Shown here in pieces: positions 40,575 to 48,027 of a stretch of DNA of 51,013 nt (position 1 is its first letter; each line of letters starts with the position of its first letter). The stretch is taken from the NCBI GenBank assembly GCA_015063695.1, contig SVTQ01000013.1, forward strand, positions 1 through 51,013. Direction: 5' to 3'. The notes under the pieces are model-generated. The model was not told where the DNA came from. It made no database searches and worked only from the letters and a program-made list of their open reading frames with translations. The translations under genes and the position numbers were made by a program. This stretch comes from Oscillospiraceae bacterium (GTDB lineage Bacteria > Bacillota > Clostridia > Oscillospirales > CAG-272).

Positions 40575-41822
40575 TCAAAGAGCTTCCACTCTTTTTTTAG
40601 CGGCGATAAACCGCTCGCTTCTGACGATGGGATTGTCAAACGTATCGTCGCATTCGTCATAAAGCTTTACAAAATCCCAGATAAAGCTTTCTTTCAGCTT
40701 TTCAAGGTCGATTTCTTCGGGATTTTGCGCCTGTGATTCCAGATGATAGAGTCCTTCTTCTTCGCGGACGGATCCGTTTTTCAATTTGCTCAGATACACA
40801 TAGCCGTCACAGCATATATCGGCAAGCTTTTCCGAGCATTCGATAACCTTTTCAAAATCCGAGCGCCTGAGATATTCCTTGGCAAGTCCCACAATGGCAA
40901 ATCTCTTGTGCCAGAGATTGTAGCTTTTCGGCAGTACCGTTTCCGAAAACTCGATAAGATGAAAAAACTTTTTCCATGCTTCGATGGCATTGTCTCGGTT
41001 GGGCTCACCAATGACGGAATGTGCGCCCGTAAGCCAGTACATCATGCGAATCGTGTTTCTTAAACTGTTTTCAAAACAAATCTTTCCGTACTTCAGTCGG
41101 CTTTCGTTGTCCTTTGCCAGCATGGATATCTTATAGAGGTTTACGTTTCTTTCATCCTCGTCTATGTCCTCACATTCAAGGATAGCCTTGTCAATACTGC
41201 CCATTACGGCATAAACGCAGATAAGTGTGCTTTTTGCCTTGCAGTTGCGCCCTAAATGAACGTCATAGTTGAGAATGGTGCAAAGCATACGAACCGTATC
41301 ACAGCATATTCGGTTCAGCTCTTTTTCGGAAAATCCGTGAAGATTGCTTACTATCTCCTCGTGGATAACGTTGTATCCGATAATACCGCACTCAAGCATC
41401 ATTTCATAGTTGAGCGGGTACTTGTCAACGAAGGAGCGCAGACGGTCGTAATACTTCTTGTTTATGTCGCATTTACGTCTGTCAGCAGATTGATCGTCAT
41501 ATCCACTGTCCAAAAGGTCCCTGATATAATCCCTTATCTCCTTCATTTCGTCAGCCTCGTCGCCTCCCATACCGAGGATCGCATCGGTGGTGGTGCCGAG
41601 GGTCTTCGCAAGCGGGACTATCTGGGATATGTCAGGCATACTGTTGTCTCTTTCCCATTTGGAAACTGTCTGAACTGCCACACCTATCATTTCGCTGAGT
41701 TCCATCTGGGATAAGTTCTTTGATTTGCGGTAAAGTTTAATTCTTTGACCGACGGTCATTGTATGAAGCTTTGTATCTTCTGCATTTCCATCAAAGCCGT
41801 CAAGTCTTCGCCCTACAGACAT
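40575..41822 (-). CDS. XRE-family regulator with helical repeat domain
   Basis: A 415-residue cytoplasmic protein. A helix-turn-helix of the Cro/C1 type lies at about 22-80 (TVGQRIKLYRKSKNLSQMELSEMIGV, TVSKWERDNSMPDI). The remaining 330 residues are helical, look like degenerate TPR-type repeats, and include AILECEDIDEDERNVNL and YGKICFENSLRN. This layout is shared by regulators whose repeat domain senses a peptide or protein. The start ATG follows AAAGGGGG. No peptide gene is recognised next to it; its targets are unknown. Confidence 0.85.
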   Translation of the reverse strand: MSVGRRLDGFDGNAEDTKLHTMTVGQRIKLYRKSKNLSQMELSEMIGVAVQTVSKWERDNSMPDISQIVPLAKTLGTTTDAILGMGGDEADEMKEIRDYIRDLLDSGYDDQSADRRKCDINKKYYDRLRSFVDKYPLNYEMMLECGIIGYNVIHEEIVSNLHGFSEKELNRICCDTVRMLCTILNYDVHLGRNCKAKSTLICVYAVMGSIDKAILECEDIDEDERNVNLYKISMLAKDNESRLKYGKICFENSLRNTIRMMYWLTGAHSVIGEPNRDNAIEAWKKFFHLIEFSETVLPKSYNLWHKRFAIVGLAKEYLRRSDFEKVIECSEKLADICCDGYVYLSKLKNGSVREEEGLYHLESQAQNPEEIDLEKLKESFIWDFVKLYDECDDTFDNPIVRSERFIAAKKRVEAL

Positions 41823-41967
41823 CTGTATAGCCCCCTTTCTTGAGAATACATCAAGTATAACATAACTCTCGGAAAAAGAAAAGCAACTTTCGGGTGATTT
41901 TTAGTTAACTCAGCGGTTATATTTACTTAAAAAATTAAGTTCGGCTTTTCGCGGCAGGATATTGTGA

Positions 41968-41996
41968 TTGACATTGTGGGGCGTTGCATTTATAAT
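41968..41996 (+). promoter_or_regulatory. Perfect-consensus promoter of the TrmH-like gene
   Basis: TTGACA at 41968-41973, 17 nt, TATAAT at 41991-41996; start codon about 25 nt after the -10. Confidence 0.92.
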
Positions 41997-42024
41997 ATAG
42001 GAAGAATAGATTTCGGAGTATATA

Positions 42025-42834
42025 ATGAGAAATATTATTGAAGTGACAGATTTTGAAGCTGTCGAGCTTGATATATATGCGAGGGCATCAGAGGGACAGC
42101 TTCTTAACAGAGAGTTCCCGGAAAAAGGCATATTTATTGCCGAAAGCCCCAAAGTAATTGAAAGAGCTCTTGACGGCGGCTATGAGCCCGTTTCCTGCCT
42201 TATGGAAAAGAAGCATATTGAGGGAGAGGGAAGGAGTATTCTTTCGAGAATAGGAGACGTTCCCGTATATACAGCCGAATTTGACGTGCTGACTCAGATA
42301 ACGGGCTTCAAGCTCACAAGGGGAATGCTCTGCGCCATGAAGCGCAAAAAGCTTCCGTCGGTAGAAGAAATATGCGGCGGTGCAAGGCGAATTGCAGTTC
42401 TTGACGAGGTCATGAATCCCACAAACGTGGGCGCGATAATCCGCTCTGCGGCGGCTCTCGGCATGGATGCGGTGCTCCTTACTCCCGGATGCTCAAATCC
42501 CCTTTACCGCCGTGCCGCAAGAGTAAGTATGGGAACCGTATTTCAGATACCCTGGACTATTATGGATGAGAACGGATACGAAGAGCTGAAAAAACTCAGC
42601 TTCAAAACAGTTGCTATGGCGCTGAAGGAGGACAGCCTTTCTATTTCTGACCCGAGGCTTCATGCGGAAGAGAAGCTTGCGGTCATAATGGGAACCGAGG
42701 GTGACGGGCTTCCCGATGACACTATTGAAAAATGTGACTATACCGTAATGATACCTATGTACCACGGAGTAGACTCCCTCAACGTCGCCGCCGCTTCCGC
42801 CGTTGCGTTCTTTGAGCTTGGGAAACGTTCATAA
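42025..42834 (+). CDS. TrmH/SpoU family RNA 2'-O-methyltransferase
   Basis: A 269-residue SPOUT methyltransferase. The N-terminal substrate-binding domain includes GIFIAESPKVIERAL. The C-terminal knot has VLDEVMNPTNVGAIIRSAAALG (motif 1), SNPLYRRAARVSMG, AVIMGTEGDGLP (motif 2) and DSLNVAAASAVAFFEL (motif 3). Such enzymes methylate ribose 2'-OH in tRNA or rRNA; the target of this one is not predictable from sequence alone. GGAG lies before the ATG. The gene ends 4 nt before a tRNA-like fragment. Confidence 0.92.
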   Translation: MRNIIEVTDFEAVELDIYARASEGQLLNREFPEKGIFIAESPKVIERALDGGYEPVSCLMEKKHIEGEGRSILSRIGDVPVYTAEFDVLTQITGFKLTRGMLCAMKRKKLPSVEEICGGARRIAVLDEVMNPTNVGAIIRSAAALGMDAVLLTPGCSNPLYRRAARVSMGTVFQIPWTIMDENGYEELKKLSFKTVAMALKEDSLSISDPRLHAEEKLAVIMGTEGDGLPDDTIEKCDYTVMIPMYHGVDSLNVAAASAVAFFELGKRS

Positions 42835-42840
42835 ATTCAC

Positions 42841-42876
42841 GGCGTCTGCCCTCTTAGGGTTCAAATCCCCACATAG
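42841..42876 (+). other. tRNA 3'-end-like fragment
   Basis: TTAGGGTTCAAATCCCCAC reads like a T-arm on the plus strand (GGGTTCAAATCCC is identical to the T-arm of the neighbouring tRNA-Thr in opposite orientation) and is directly followed by a terminator hairpin, as a tRNA gene would be. No matching 5' half or CCA end is found. It may be a fossil tRNA or an old integration scar. Confidence 0.4.
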
Positions 42877-42914
42877 AACAAAAGGGATTACCCTATTGGG
42901 TAATCCCTTTTGTT
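42877..42914. terminator. 17-bp bidirectional terminator beside tRNA-Thr
   Basis: AACAAAAGGGATTACCC / GGGTAATCCCTTTTGTT around TATT. Downstream of tRNA-Thr on the minus strand it ends with TTTTGTT; read on the plus strand it could end the TrmH transcript. Confidence 0.85.
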
Positions 42915-42988
42915 GGAGCTGGAGATGGGATTTGAACCCACGGCCTATTGATTACGAATCAATTGCGCTACCACTGCGCCACTCCAGC
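42914..42988 (-). tRNA. tRNA-Thr (anticodon CGU)
   Basis: Read on the minus strand the 75 nt start GCTGGAG and end CTCCAGC-T-CCA, a 7-bp acceptor stem with encoded CCA. The D-arm has GCGC / GCGC around AGTGGTA. The anticodon stem ATTGA / TCAAT encloses the loop TTCGTAA, placing CGT at positions 34-36; this reads ACG (Thr). The T-arm has GTGGG-TTCAAAT-CCCAT. All canonical parts are present. It has its own promoter and terminator. Confidence 0.96.
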
Positions 42989-42998
42989 GTACTTATAA

Positions 42999-43027
42999 AG
43001 TATACTATATTTTTTTGTGAGTGTCAA
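42999..43027 (-). promoter_or_regulatory. Promoter of tRNA-Thr
   Basis: On the minus strand TTGACA (43027-43022), 17 nt, TATACT (43004-42999), about 11 nt before the tRNA 5' end. Confidence 0.9.
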
Positions 43028-43060
43028 TGTTTTTTTGCAAATGATTTTGGATTTGAATTA

Positions 43061-43088
43061 AAAAAGGCAGTCGGGCGACTGCCTTTTT
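43061..43088. terminator. Terminator of the thioredoxin operon
   Basis: AAAAAGGCAGTCG / CGACTGCCTTTTT around GG, five nt after the trxA stop. The hairpin is symmetric. Confidence 0.92.
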
Positions 43089-43092
43089 GCTC

Positions 43093-43401
43093 TTAATCAA
43101 GCAGTTTTGTTATGGCATCTTTGGGACGAAGGCCTACGATTTTTCCTTCGGGCTGTCCGTTTTTGAAAACGATAAGTGTGGGGATGCTGGAAACGCCGTA
43201 TTTGATTGCGAGCGCCTGAGCCTCGTCAACGTCTACCTTGCCCACCTTTGCCTTGCCTTCGTATTCCTTCGCGATATCTTCGATGACGGGTGCGATAAGC
43301 TGACAGGGACCGCACCACGTTGCATAGAAGTCAACGAGAACGGGTAATTCTGATTTAAGAACTTCGTTTTCGAAATTTTCGTTTGTTAATTTGATTTCCA
43401 T
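43093..43401 (-). CDS. trxA: Thioredoxin
   Basis: A 102-residue cytoplasmic disulfide reductant with the active-site motif WCGPC ([12 protein letters not shown]) near residue 30, the cis-proline loop [11 protein letters not shown] near 74 and the normal fold length. It follows the FTR-like gene by 38 nt, which suggests that the latter reduces it. AAAGGAGAA precedes the start. Confidence 0.96.
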   Translation of the reverse strand: MEIKLTNENFENEVLKSELPVLVDFYATWCGPCQLIAPVIEDIAKEYEGKAKVGKVDVDEAQALAIKYGVSSIPTLIVFKNGQPEGKIVGLRPKDAITKLLD

Positions 43402-43439
43402 AAGTTTTCTCCTTTTTTGGTTATTGTTTTGACGAATGT

Positions 43440-43637
43440 CTATTTTGATTTATAGAAAAGAAGGCAGTGGCAGAAGCCTTCAAAATCGGGGTCTTTTATC
43501 TGGTCGCGGAACTCTTTGCACATACACTTTGTATCTTCCGTCATTTCCAGCCTGCAGGGGCAGTAGCCGCCCTTCTGTTCAAGACCTTCCTTAATTATCT
43601 TTACTACGTTTTCGTCGGGGTTATAGCTTATCTTCAT
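43440..43637 (-). CDS. Ferredoxin:thioredoxin reductase catalytic-chain-like protein
   Basis: A 65-residue soluble protein with six Cys in the spacing of the FTR catalytic chain: CPC near 26-28, CMC near 38-40 and CHC near 56-58 ([29 protein letters not shown]). In the known enzyme four Cys bind a [4Fe-4S] cluster and two form the disulfide that reduces thioredoxin with electrons from ferredoxin. It is shorter than plant FTRc and no variable-chain gene is present, as in some archaeal and clostridial forms. It lies 38 nt before trxA and 21 nt after a TlpA-like gene, in one operon. Confidence 0.88.
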   Translation of the reverse strand: MKISYNPDENVVKIIKEGLEQKGGYCPCRLEMTEDTKCMCKEFRDQIKDPDFEGFCHCLLFYKSK

Positions 43638-43658
43638 TTTGTGCCTCCCTTTTCGGTT

Positions 43659-44285
43659 TTATTCTTCGATAAGTTTTTTGATATATCCTTCGAGAGTCTC
43701 GGCATCCATGGCGCCAACCTTAGATGCGGCAATTTTTCCGTCTTCGTCAACAAACACCGTAAGGGGAATGGATGAGATCTTATAAGCAACAACGGCTTTT
43801 ATGTCGGAGTCAAGGTAAACGGGGAAGGTGTAGCCGTTTTTGTCTATAAAGCTTTCGACCTTTTCCTTTGTTTCATCGTAGCCGTCGGTAAGGTCAACTA
43901 TCATAAATTCCACCTTGTCGCCGTACTTTTTGTACATTTCCTCAAAGTGGGGAAGCTCGCCGACGCAGGGAGGACACCAGGTTGCAAAGAAGTTTATCAC
44001 AACCGGCTTTCCCTTCTTTTCGGAAAGGGTTGTTTTGTTGCCGTTCATATCGTAAACCGAAAAATCGGGAGCGGCATTCGGATCAGTCTTTTCCGTGGTA
44101 TCTTCATTTTTTGTGTCGGCAGGTTTTGTTTCGTTTGTATTTTCCGTCTGAGATTTGTCTTCTGCGGGTGAAAGTCTTTCTGCCACCATGGGGTAGAGAA
44201 GTATTCCCAAAATTATTATTGCGGCAATAACGACTGTAAGGGCGATTATAGCCGGTTTGTTGCTTGAAGCATTTTTATTTTCCAT
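43659..44285 (-). CDS. TlpA/ResA-like membrane-anchored thiol-disulfide oxidoreductase
   Basis: A 208-residue protein. A membrane helix at about 11-32 anchors it outside; a Thr/Glu/Lys/Asn-rich spacer leads to a thioredoxin-fold domain at about 70-205 with the active site WCPPC (FFATWCPPCVGEL) near 102 and cis-proline SSIPLTVFVDEDG. The PP dipeptide is typical of TlpA/ResA reductants of extracytoplasmic proteins. It heads the operon with FTR-like protein and TrxA; electrons would need to cross the membrane by another carrier, for example a CcdA-type protein, whose gene is not in this window. Confidence 0.91.
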   Translation of the reverse strand: MENKNASSNKPAIIALTVVIAAIIILGILLYPMVAERLSPAEDKSQTENTNETKPADTKNEDTTEKTDPNAAPDFSVYDMNGNKTTLSEKKGKPVVINFFATWCPPCVGELPHFEEMYKKYGDKVEFMIVDLTDGYDETKEKVESFIDKNGYTFPVYLDSDIKAVVAYKISSIPLTVFVDEDGKIAASKVGAMDAETLEGYIKKLIEE

Positions 44286-44324
44286 AACAGCTTTCTCCGA
44301 TGTAGTTTCTTTTAATATATGTTA

Positions 44325-44348
44325 CCATGAAAAAAGGCTCTGTGTCAA
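44325..44348 (-). promoter_or_regulatory. Candidate promoter of the TlpA-FTR-TrxA operon
   Basis: On the minus strand TTGACA (44348-44343), about 18 nt, TAACAT near 44319-44324. The -35 is perfect and the -10 moderate. Confidence 0.55.
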
Positions 44349-44432
44349 TATTTCACCTTCAATGAAAAACGGCAAATGTTGGAGTATTTGCACACTTGAT
44401 TTTTCTTTTCGGTTTTGATAAAATAAAACTAT

Positions 44433-44459
44433 GAAAATCCCCTGCAAAAAATGCAGGGG
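44433..44459 (-). terminator. Terminator of the HD-domain gene
   Basis: On the minus strand CCCCTGCA / TGCAGGGG then ATTTTCATAGTTTT. It is 11 nt after the stop. Confidence 0.82.
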
Positions 44460-44469
44460 AGTATAGTGG

Positions 44470-45054
44470 TCAGTCTTCTTTTTCAACAAAATAGGAAGCT
44501 TCCATATCAGCGGTGTTGAGAGCAAATGCGAGGGGATAAAGCTCAAAAGCCTTTCCCACGTTTCTCTTGTCCTCTTCGCCCGAAAAACCCATGTGGTATC
44601 TGATGGCAAAGGCTTCTTCTCTTGTGAGCTTCATATAGCCCGATATGATGTAGACGGATTTTTCTCCGTGACCGTAGGGCATCTTGTCATCAAACTCATA
44701 GGTGGGAACCTTCTGCCATACGCCGAATTCGTCCTTCACGTTGCGAAAGCCCGGCTTGTATACGTTTATCTTGCAGAGGTCGTGAAGAAGGGAGACTATT
44801 GCGATGGACTCCTCACTGTAATTCAGAGCGTATTCGCTTTTTACTTTGTCTCTTGAAAGATAGTCTGCAAGGCAGTCGTAAACGTTGAGGCTGTGTTCGA
44901 CGAGGCCTCCTTCTCTTGAGTTGTGGTATCTTGCGCTGGCGGGAGCCGTGAAGAAATCGCAGGATTTTGATGTGAGGTAGGCAAGAAGACCTTCCGCTCC
45001 TTCTCTTTTGATCTTTTCTTTATATATTTCAATAAACCTGGTTTTAGCGTCCAT
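44470..45054 (-). CDS. HD-domain phosphohydrolase-like protein
   Basis: A 194-residue cytoplasmic protein. HD-superfamily metal ligands are seen as REGGLVEHSLNVYD (His), SLLHDLCKINVY (His-Asp, near 91), GHGEKSVYI (His) and AIRYHMGFSG (His). The insert between the second and third carries FGVWQKVPTYEFDDKMPYGHG, as in proteins related to YhaM-type HD exonucleases or hydrolases, but without an OB domain. It may act on nucleotides or RNA; the exact substrate is unknown. AAAGGAT lies upstream of the ATG. Confidence 0.86.
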   Translation of the reverse strand: MDAKTRFIEIYKEKIKREGAEGLLAYLTSKSCDFFTAPASARYHNSREGGLVEHSLNVYDCLADYLSRDKVKSEYALNYSEESIAIVSLLHDLCKINVYKPGFRNVKDEFGVWQKVPTYEFDDKMPYGHGEKSVYIISGYMKLTREEAFAIRYHMGFSGEEDKRNVGKAFELYPLAFALNTADMEASYFVEKED

Positions 45055-45091
45055 ATTTAATATCCTTTCGGGGTCTTATTTTTGTACGTTT

Positions 45092-45120
45092 ATTTTACCA
45101 TGATTTTTTTCTTCTGTCAA
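45092..45120 (-). promoter_or_regulatory. Promoter of the HD-domain gene
   Basis: On the minus strand TTGACA (45120-45115), 17 nt, TAAAAT (45097-45092). Confidence 0.87.
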
Positions 45121-45175
45121 AGAAAAAATAATAATGCACGCGAAAAAAGCTTTTTTTCTGCGTTACAAAGGCAAA

Positions 45176-45191
45176 ACCCTCGTTCGAGGGT
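45176..45191 (+). promoter_or_regulatory. Small hairpin in the leader of the sigma-like gene
   Basis: ACCCTC-GTTC-GAGGGT, six base pairs with a tetraloop, 18 nt before the AAGGCGG ribosome site. No U-tract follows. Confidence 0.5.
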
Positions 45192-45224
45192 GCAAAGCTC
45201 AGATTACTAAAGGCGGTGATGAAT

Positions 45225-46034
45225 ATGACGGATGCGAGATACGTAGAGCTGTACGAGCTTCTTGAAAAAAGCGTTCGTGAAACTGGCAAAACAGACAGTG
45301 ACGTCATGAACGAAATATTCGAGGGCAAGATAGTTGCTATGGTATACAAGGCATACGGCGAGTGCAAGGACACACTCGACGGCTTCACAAAGTCCGAGGA
45401 CCTTTGCCATGATGTTCTCCTCAAGCTTTGGGAGAAAACTGCGGATATGTATTTCAACAATCCAAGTTACACCACAAGCCCTATAGGCTACCTCAAGTGG
45501 TGCAAGGCGGTAACCAGAAACTACATAAAGACACTTATCCGCAAGATAAATTCGAATGGAACGAGGGCCATTCCCGAAGGGATGGATATTCCCGATGAAG
45601 GCGGCCCCGGTCCTTCCGACATAATAAACAAGGATGATATACTTTATATATATAATACCGTTGCCGCTCTTAAATCAAAGGTTGAAATGAAGCTTGCGTG
45701 GTACGGAGTCTTCAACAGAATATACACGGGATACTCGAAGGATAAGATAAGAGCTACCAGAAGCTTTGCCGAAGAGGCTGCAGACAGAACTCTTTATGAT
45801 ATATTTGCCGATCAGTCTCAGTTCTTTATGAATTCCGAATACAGTTGTGTTAAGATAAGCAGAGCCTATCTTCTTGAAATGAAGGAAGCACTCGACAAGA
45901 TGACCGCTGACGGAAGAAAACTTGGTGAGGTTACAATGGGTGAGCTTTTAGGTGACAAGCCTCTTGCCAAGATAAGTGACTGGGTATATAAGATAAATCA
46001 AAAATTACTTGAGATTAAGGAGTGCGTGAGATGA
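45225..46034 (+). CDS. Divergent sigma-70-like protein
   Basis: A 269-residue cytoplasmic protein. Residues about 33-100 resemble sigma factor region 2: IVAMVYKAYGECKDTLDGFTKSEDLCHDVLLKLWEKT matches the pattern in which an acidic, Leu-rich helix (EDLCHDVLLKLWE) binds core polymerase and is followed by an aromatic segment and an Arg/Lys-rich helix (KWCKAVTRNYIKTLIRK). No clear region 4 helix-turn-helix is visible in the C-terminal half, which is unusual. Start ATG at 45225 is preferred over GTG 45216 and ATG 45219 because AAGGCGG lies eight nt before it. No consensus promoter is seen, in contrast to neighbours, so it may depend on another sigma or on itself. Its stop overlaps the start of the next gene (ATGA). 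Confidence 0.6.
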   Translation: MTDARYVELYELLEKSVRETGKTDSDVMNEIFEGKIVAMVYKAYGECKDTLDGFTKSEDLCHDVLLKLWEKTADMYFNNPSYTTSPIGYLKWCKAVTRNYIKTLIRKINSNGTRAIPEGMDIPDEGGPGPSDIINKDDILYIYNTVAALKSKVEMKLAWYGVFNRIYTGYSKDKIRATRSFAEEAADRTLYDIFADQSQFFMNSEYSCVKISRAYLLEMKEALDKMTADGRKLGEVTMGELLGDKPLAKISDWVYKINQKLLEIKECVR

Positions 46035-46339
46035 GCTTTATAAATGACAAAGAATTCCTTTCCGCTGAGCATTCAGCAGGAAAGCAGAATACAGATATAA
46101 ATACGGATTACGAAAGAGACTGCGAGGAGACCTGCGAAGTCATGGAAGCTATTATTGAGGAAACGGGCGGTGAGCTTCTGTCTCCCGAGCGTATTGCGAG
46201 AATAATGAATACGGTTCGCAGAATGAGCGAGGACTCTTTTACTTTTGTAAGGGAACCTCTCGCGGAGATAGAGACGGATATCCCTTTTGATCTTGTTATG
46301 GCCGAGGAAGTGGATTTTGATCTTCCCGAAGTCGGATGA
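46031..46339 (+). CDS. Small acidic protein coupled to the sigma-like gene
   Basis: A 102-residue, strongly acidic soluble protein I do not recognise. It has a Cys pair (CEETCEV) and a helical middle (LSPERIARIMNTVRRMSE), then an acidic C-terminus. The ATG at 46031 follows AAGGAG at 46017-46022, and the codon overlaps the stop of the sigma-like gene by 4 nt, so translation is coupled. Such a pair is often a regulator with an inhibitor or partner; an anti-sigma-like role is a guess. Confidence 0.7.
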   Translation: MSFINDKEFLSAEHSAGKQNTDINTDYERDCEETCEVMEAIIEETGGELLSPERIARIMNTVRRMSEDSFTFVREPLAEIETDIPFDLVMAEEVDFDLPEVG

Positions 46340-46350
46340 AAATTATTTAT

Positions 46351-46380
46351 AAAAAAGCTCCCAAAAATCGGGAGCTTTTT
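46351..46380. terminator. Bidirectional terminator between acidic protein and SDR genes
   Basis: AAAAAAGCTCCC / GGGAGCTTTTT around AAAAATC. Confidence 0.92.
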
Positions 46381-46403
46381 GAATATTAGCCGTTTGTAAA
46401 ATA

Positions 46404-47171
46404 TCAGTGTTTCTGTTGTTTCAGCCAGATCTTCATTACAAGTTTGTGGGGAAGAAGCTTTACGAGTAGAACCTGTCCTTTTACGGGGAGACCGTGGATG
46501 GAAACGTCTTTCTTTCCTTTATAGAGGTCTTTTACGGCGGTGCGGATAACGTCCTTTGCTTCGTACATAACGTTGAAGTACGTTACTGCTTTATTGTCGG
46601 TTGCCATGGCGCGGTCAAAAAATTCTGTCTTTACCCAACCGGGGCAGATCGCCATAACTCTTATACCGCGTTTTTTCAGCTCACAGTTAAGAGCTCTTGA
46701 GTAGCTGAGAACAAATGCTTTTGTGGCACCGTAAACGTTGAGATAGGGTACGGGCTGAAAGGAGGAAAGGGAGTCAAGCTGAGCTATTTTTGCGCCTTCT
46801 TTCATATAGGGAAGAGTAAGCTCCGTCATTGATACCAATGCCTTACAGTTGAGGTCGATCATATTGAGTGACTCTTCGAGAGGAATATCTTCGTATATTC
46901 CGAATTTGCCGAAGCCGCTGCAGTTTACAAGAACTGCCACGTCGGGAGCTTCCTTTGTCAGCATTGTTTTGTATATTTCGAAGGAGTCCGGAACGGTGAG
47001 GTCGAGGGCTATGGAGCGGATATTGCATGAAACGACGCTTCGTAGCTCTTCGAGCTTTTCCTTTCGTCTTCCGATGACCCACATCTCGTCAAATTTTTCT
47101 TTCTTTGAAAGCTGAATTGCAAATTCTTTGCCCATTCCGCTTCCCGCGCCTGTAATAACTGCTATTCTCAT
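46404..47171 (-). CDS. Short-chain dehydrogenase/reductase
   Basis: A 255-residue NAD(P)-dependent oxidoreductase. The Rossmann nucleotide motif VITGAGSGMGKEFA is at about 5-17, with RRKEKLEEL after it suggesting NADP preference, NCSGFGKFG near 88, active site Tyr-x3-Lys in VYGATKAFVLSYSRAL near 150, and the PGWVKTEF loop. The closest type is the uncharacterised DltE/YqjQ-like group. GCAGGAGAG precedes the ATG. The substrate is unknown. Confidence 0.91.
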   Translation of the reverse strand: MRIAVITGAGSGMGKEFAIQLSKKEKFDEMWVIGRRKEKLEELRSVVSCNIRSIALDLTVPDSFEIYKTMLTKEAPDVAVLVNCSGFGKFGIYEDIPLEESLNMIDLNCKALVSMTELTLPYMKEGAKIAQLDSLSSFQPVPYLNVYGATKAFVLSYSRALNCELKKRGIRVMAICPGWVKTEFFDRAMATDNKAVTYFNVMYEAKDVIRTAVKDLYKGKKDVSIHGLPVKGQVLLVKLLPHKLVMKIWLKQQKH

Positions 47172-47286
47172 GGTTCTCTCCTGCTTTTTTCGTTAATTTT
47201 ATAATAACACTGAACAGAAAATAATTCTACCCTTACTGACGAATTTTTTTCAAAAAACGAAAAATGATGATTTTTTTCCATTGTGT

Positions 47287-47315
47287 TTGACAAGGGGCGA
47301 GTTTTGTGATAACAT
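47287..47315 (+). promoter_or_regulatory. Promoter of mscL
   Basis: TTGACA at 47287-47292, 17 nt, TAACAT at 47310-47315. The -10 is imperfect. Confidence 0.65.
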
Positions 47316-47366
47316 TATTATGATATAAATATTATTGTCCCGTTCAAACGGGAGACGGAGGAAAAA

Positions 47367-47798
47367 ATGAAAAAGTTTTTTGAAGATTTTAAAGCCTTTA
47401 TCGCAAAGGGCAACGTTATTGATATGGCAGTTGCGGTCGTTATCGGCGGTGCGTTCGGTAAGATCGTTACAAGCCTTGTAAACGACATCGTTATGCCCCT
47501 TATCTCTCTTCTTACCAAGGGCGTTGCAGTTTCCGACTGGAAATACGTGATCACTCCTGCTGATGAAGCGGCAGGTATTGCAGAATCCGCGATCAATTAC
47601 GGAATTTTCCTTCAGAACATTATCGACTTCCTTATCATTGCTTTCGTTATCTTTGCCGTTCTTCGCGTATTCCTGAACGTTAAGAGCAAGTTCGAAAAGA
47701 AGGAAGAAGCTATTGAAGAAGAAAAAGAACCCGAAGAGACAGAACTCGATATTCTGAAAGAGATCAGAGACTCTCTTAAAGAGAAGGCTGATAAGTAA
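47367..47798 (+). CDS. mscL: Large-conductance mechanosensitive channel
   Basis: A 143-residue homopentameric channel of the cytoplasmic membrane that opens when turgor suddenly rises. First helix: KAFIAKGNVIDMAVAVVIGGAFGKIVTSLVNDIVMP, the conserved gate; the periplasmic loop is followed by a second helix near 80-105 (IIDFLIIAFVIFAVLRVF). A Glu-rich cytoplasmic helix (about 112-140) ends the protein. GACGGAGG precedes the start. Confidence 0.97.
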   Translation: MKKFFEDFKAFIAKGNVIDMAVAVVIGGAFGKIVTSLVNDIVMPLISLLTKGVAVSDWKYVITPADEAAGIAESAINYGIFLQNIIDFLIIAFVIFAVLRVFLNVKSKFEKKEEAIEEEKEPEETELDILKEIRDSLKEKADK

Positions 47799-47923
47799 TT
47801 TAGTCAAATGACTAATTGAGAGCTCGTAATATTTCGGCAAAAGAATAAAACGGCACATCAATAATCTTGCACAAAACCACTTGTGAACGATAGGTAAAAT
47901 TGGTTATAAAATCAAATTTCCTA

Positions 47924-47952
47924 TTGCAAAAAGAATATTGATGTGTTATACT
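47924..47952 (+). promoter_or_regulatory. Promoter of the dockerin protein gene
   Basis: TTGCAA at 47924-47929, 17 nt, TATACT at 47947-47952. A small hairpin GTTCGCC / GGCGGAC (47968-47974, 47981-47987) lies near the predicted 5' end and may protect the message. Confidence 0.75.
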
Positions 47953-48027
47953 TTCTATGTAGATATTGTTCGCCTTGCTCGGCGGACGGTACGATAAAAG
48001 CATAATTTTTTAGGAGGAAAACTAATT

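Noticed and set aside
42803..43096. 97-codon frame across the tRNA locus
   Set aside because: It reads antisense through tRNA-Thr and its terminator and has no start signal.
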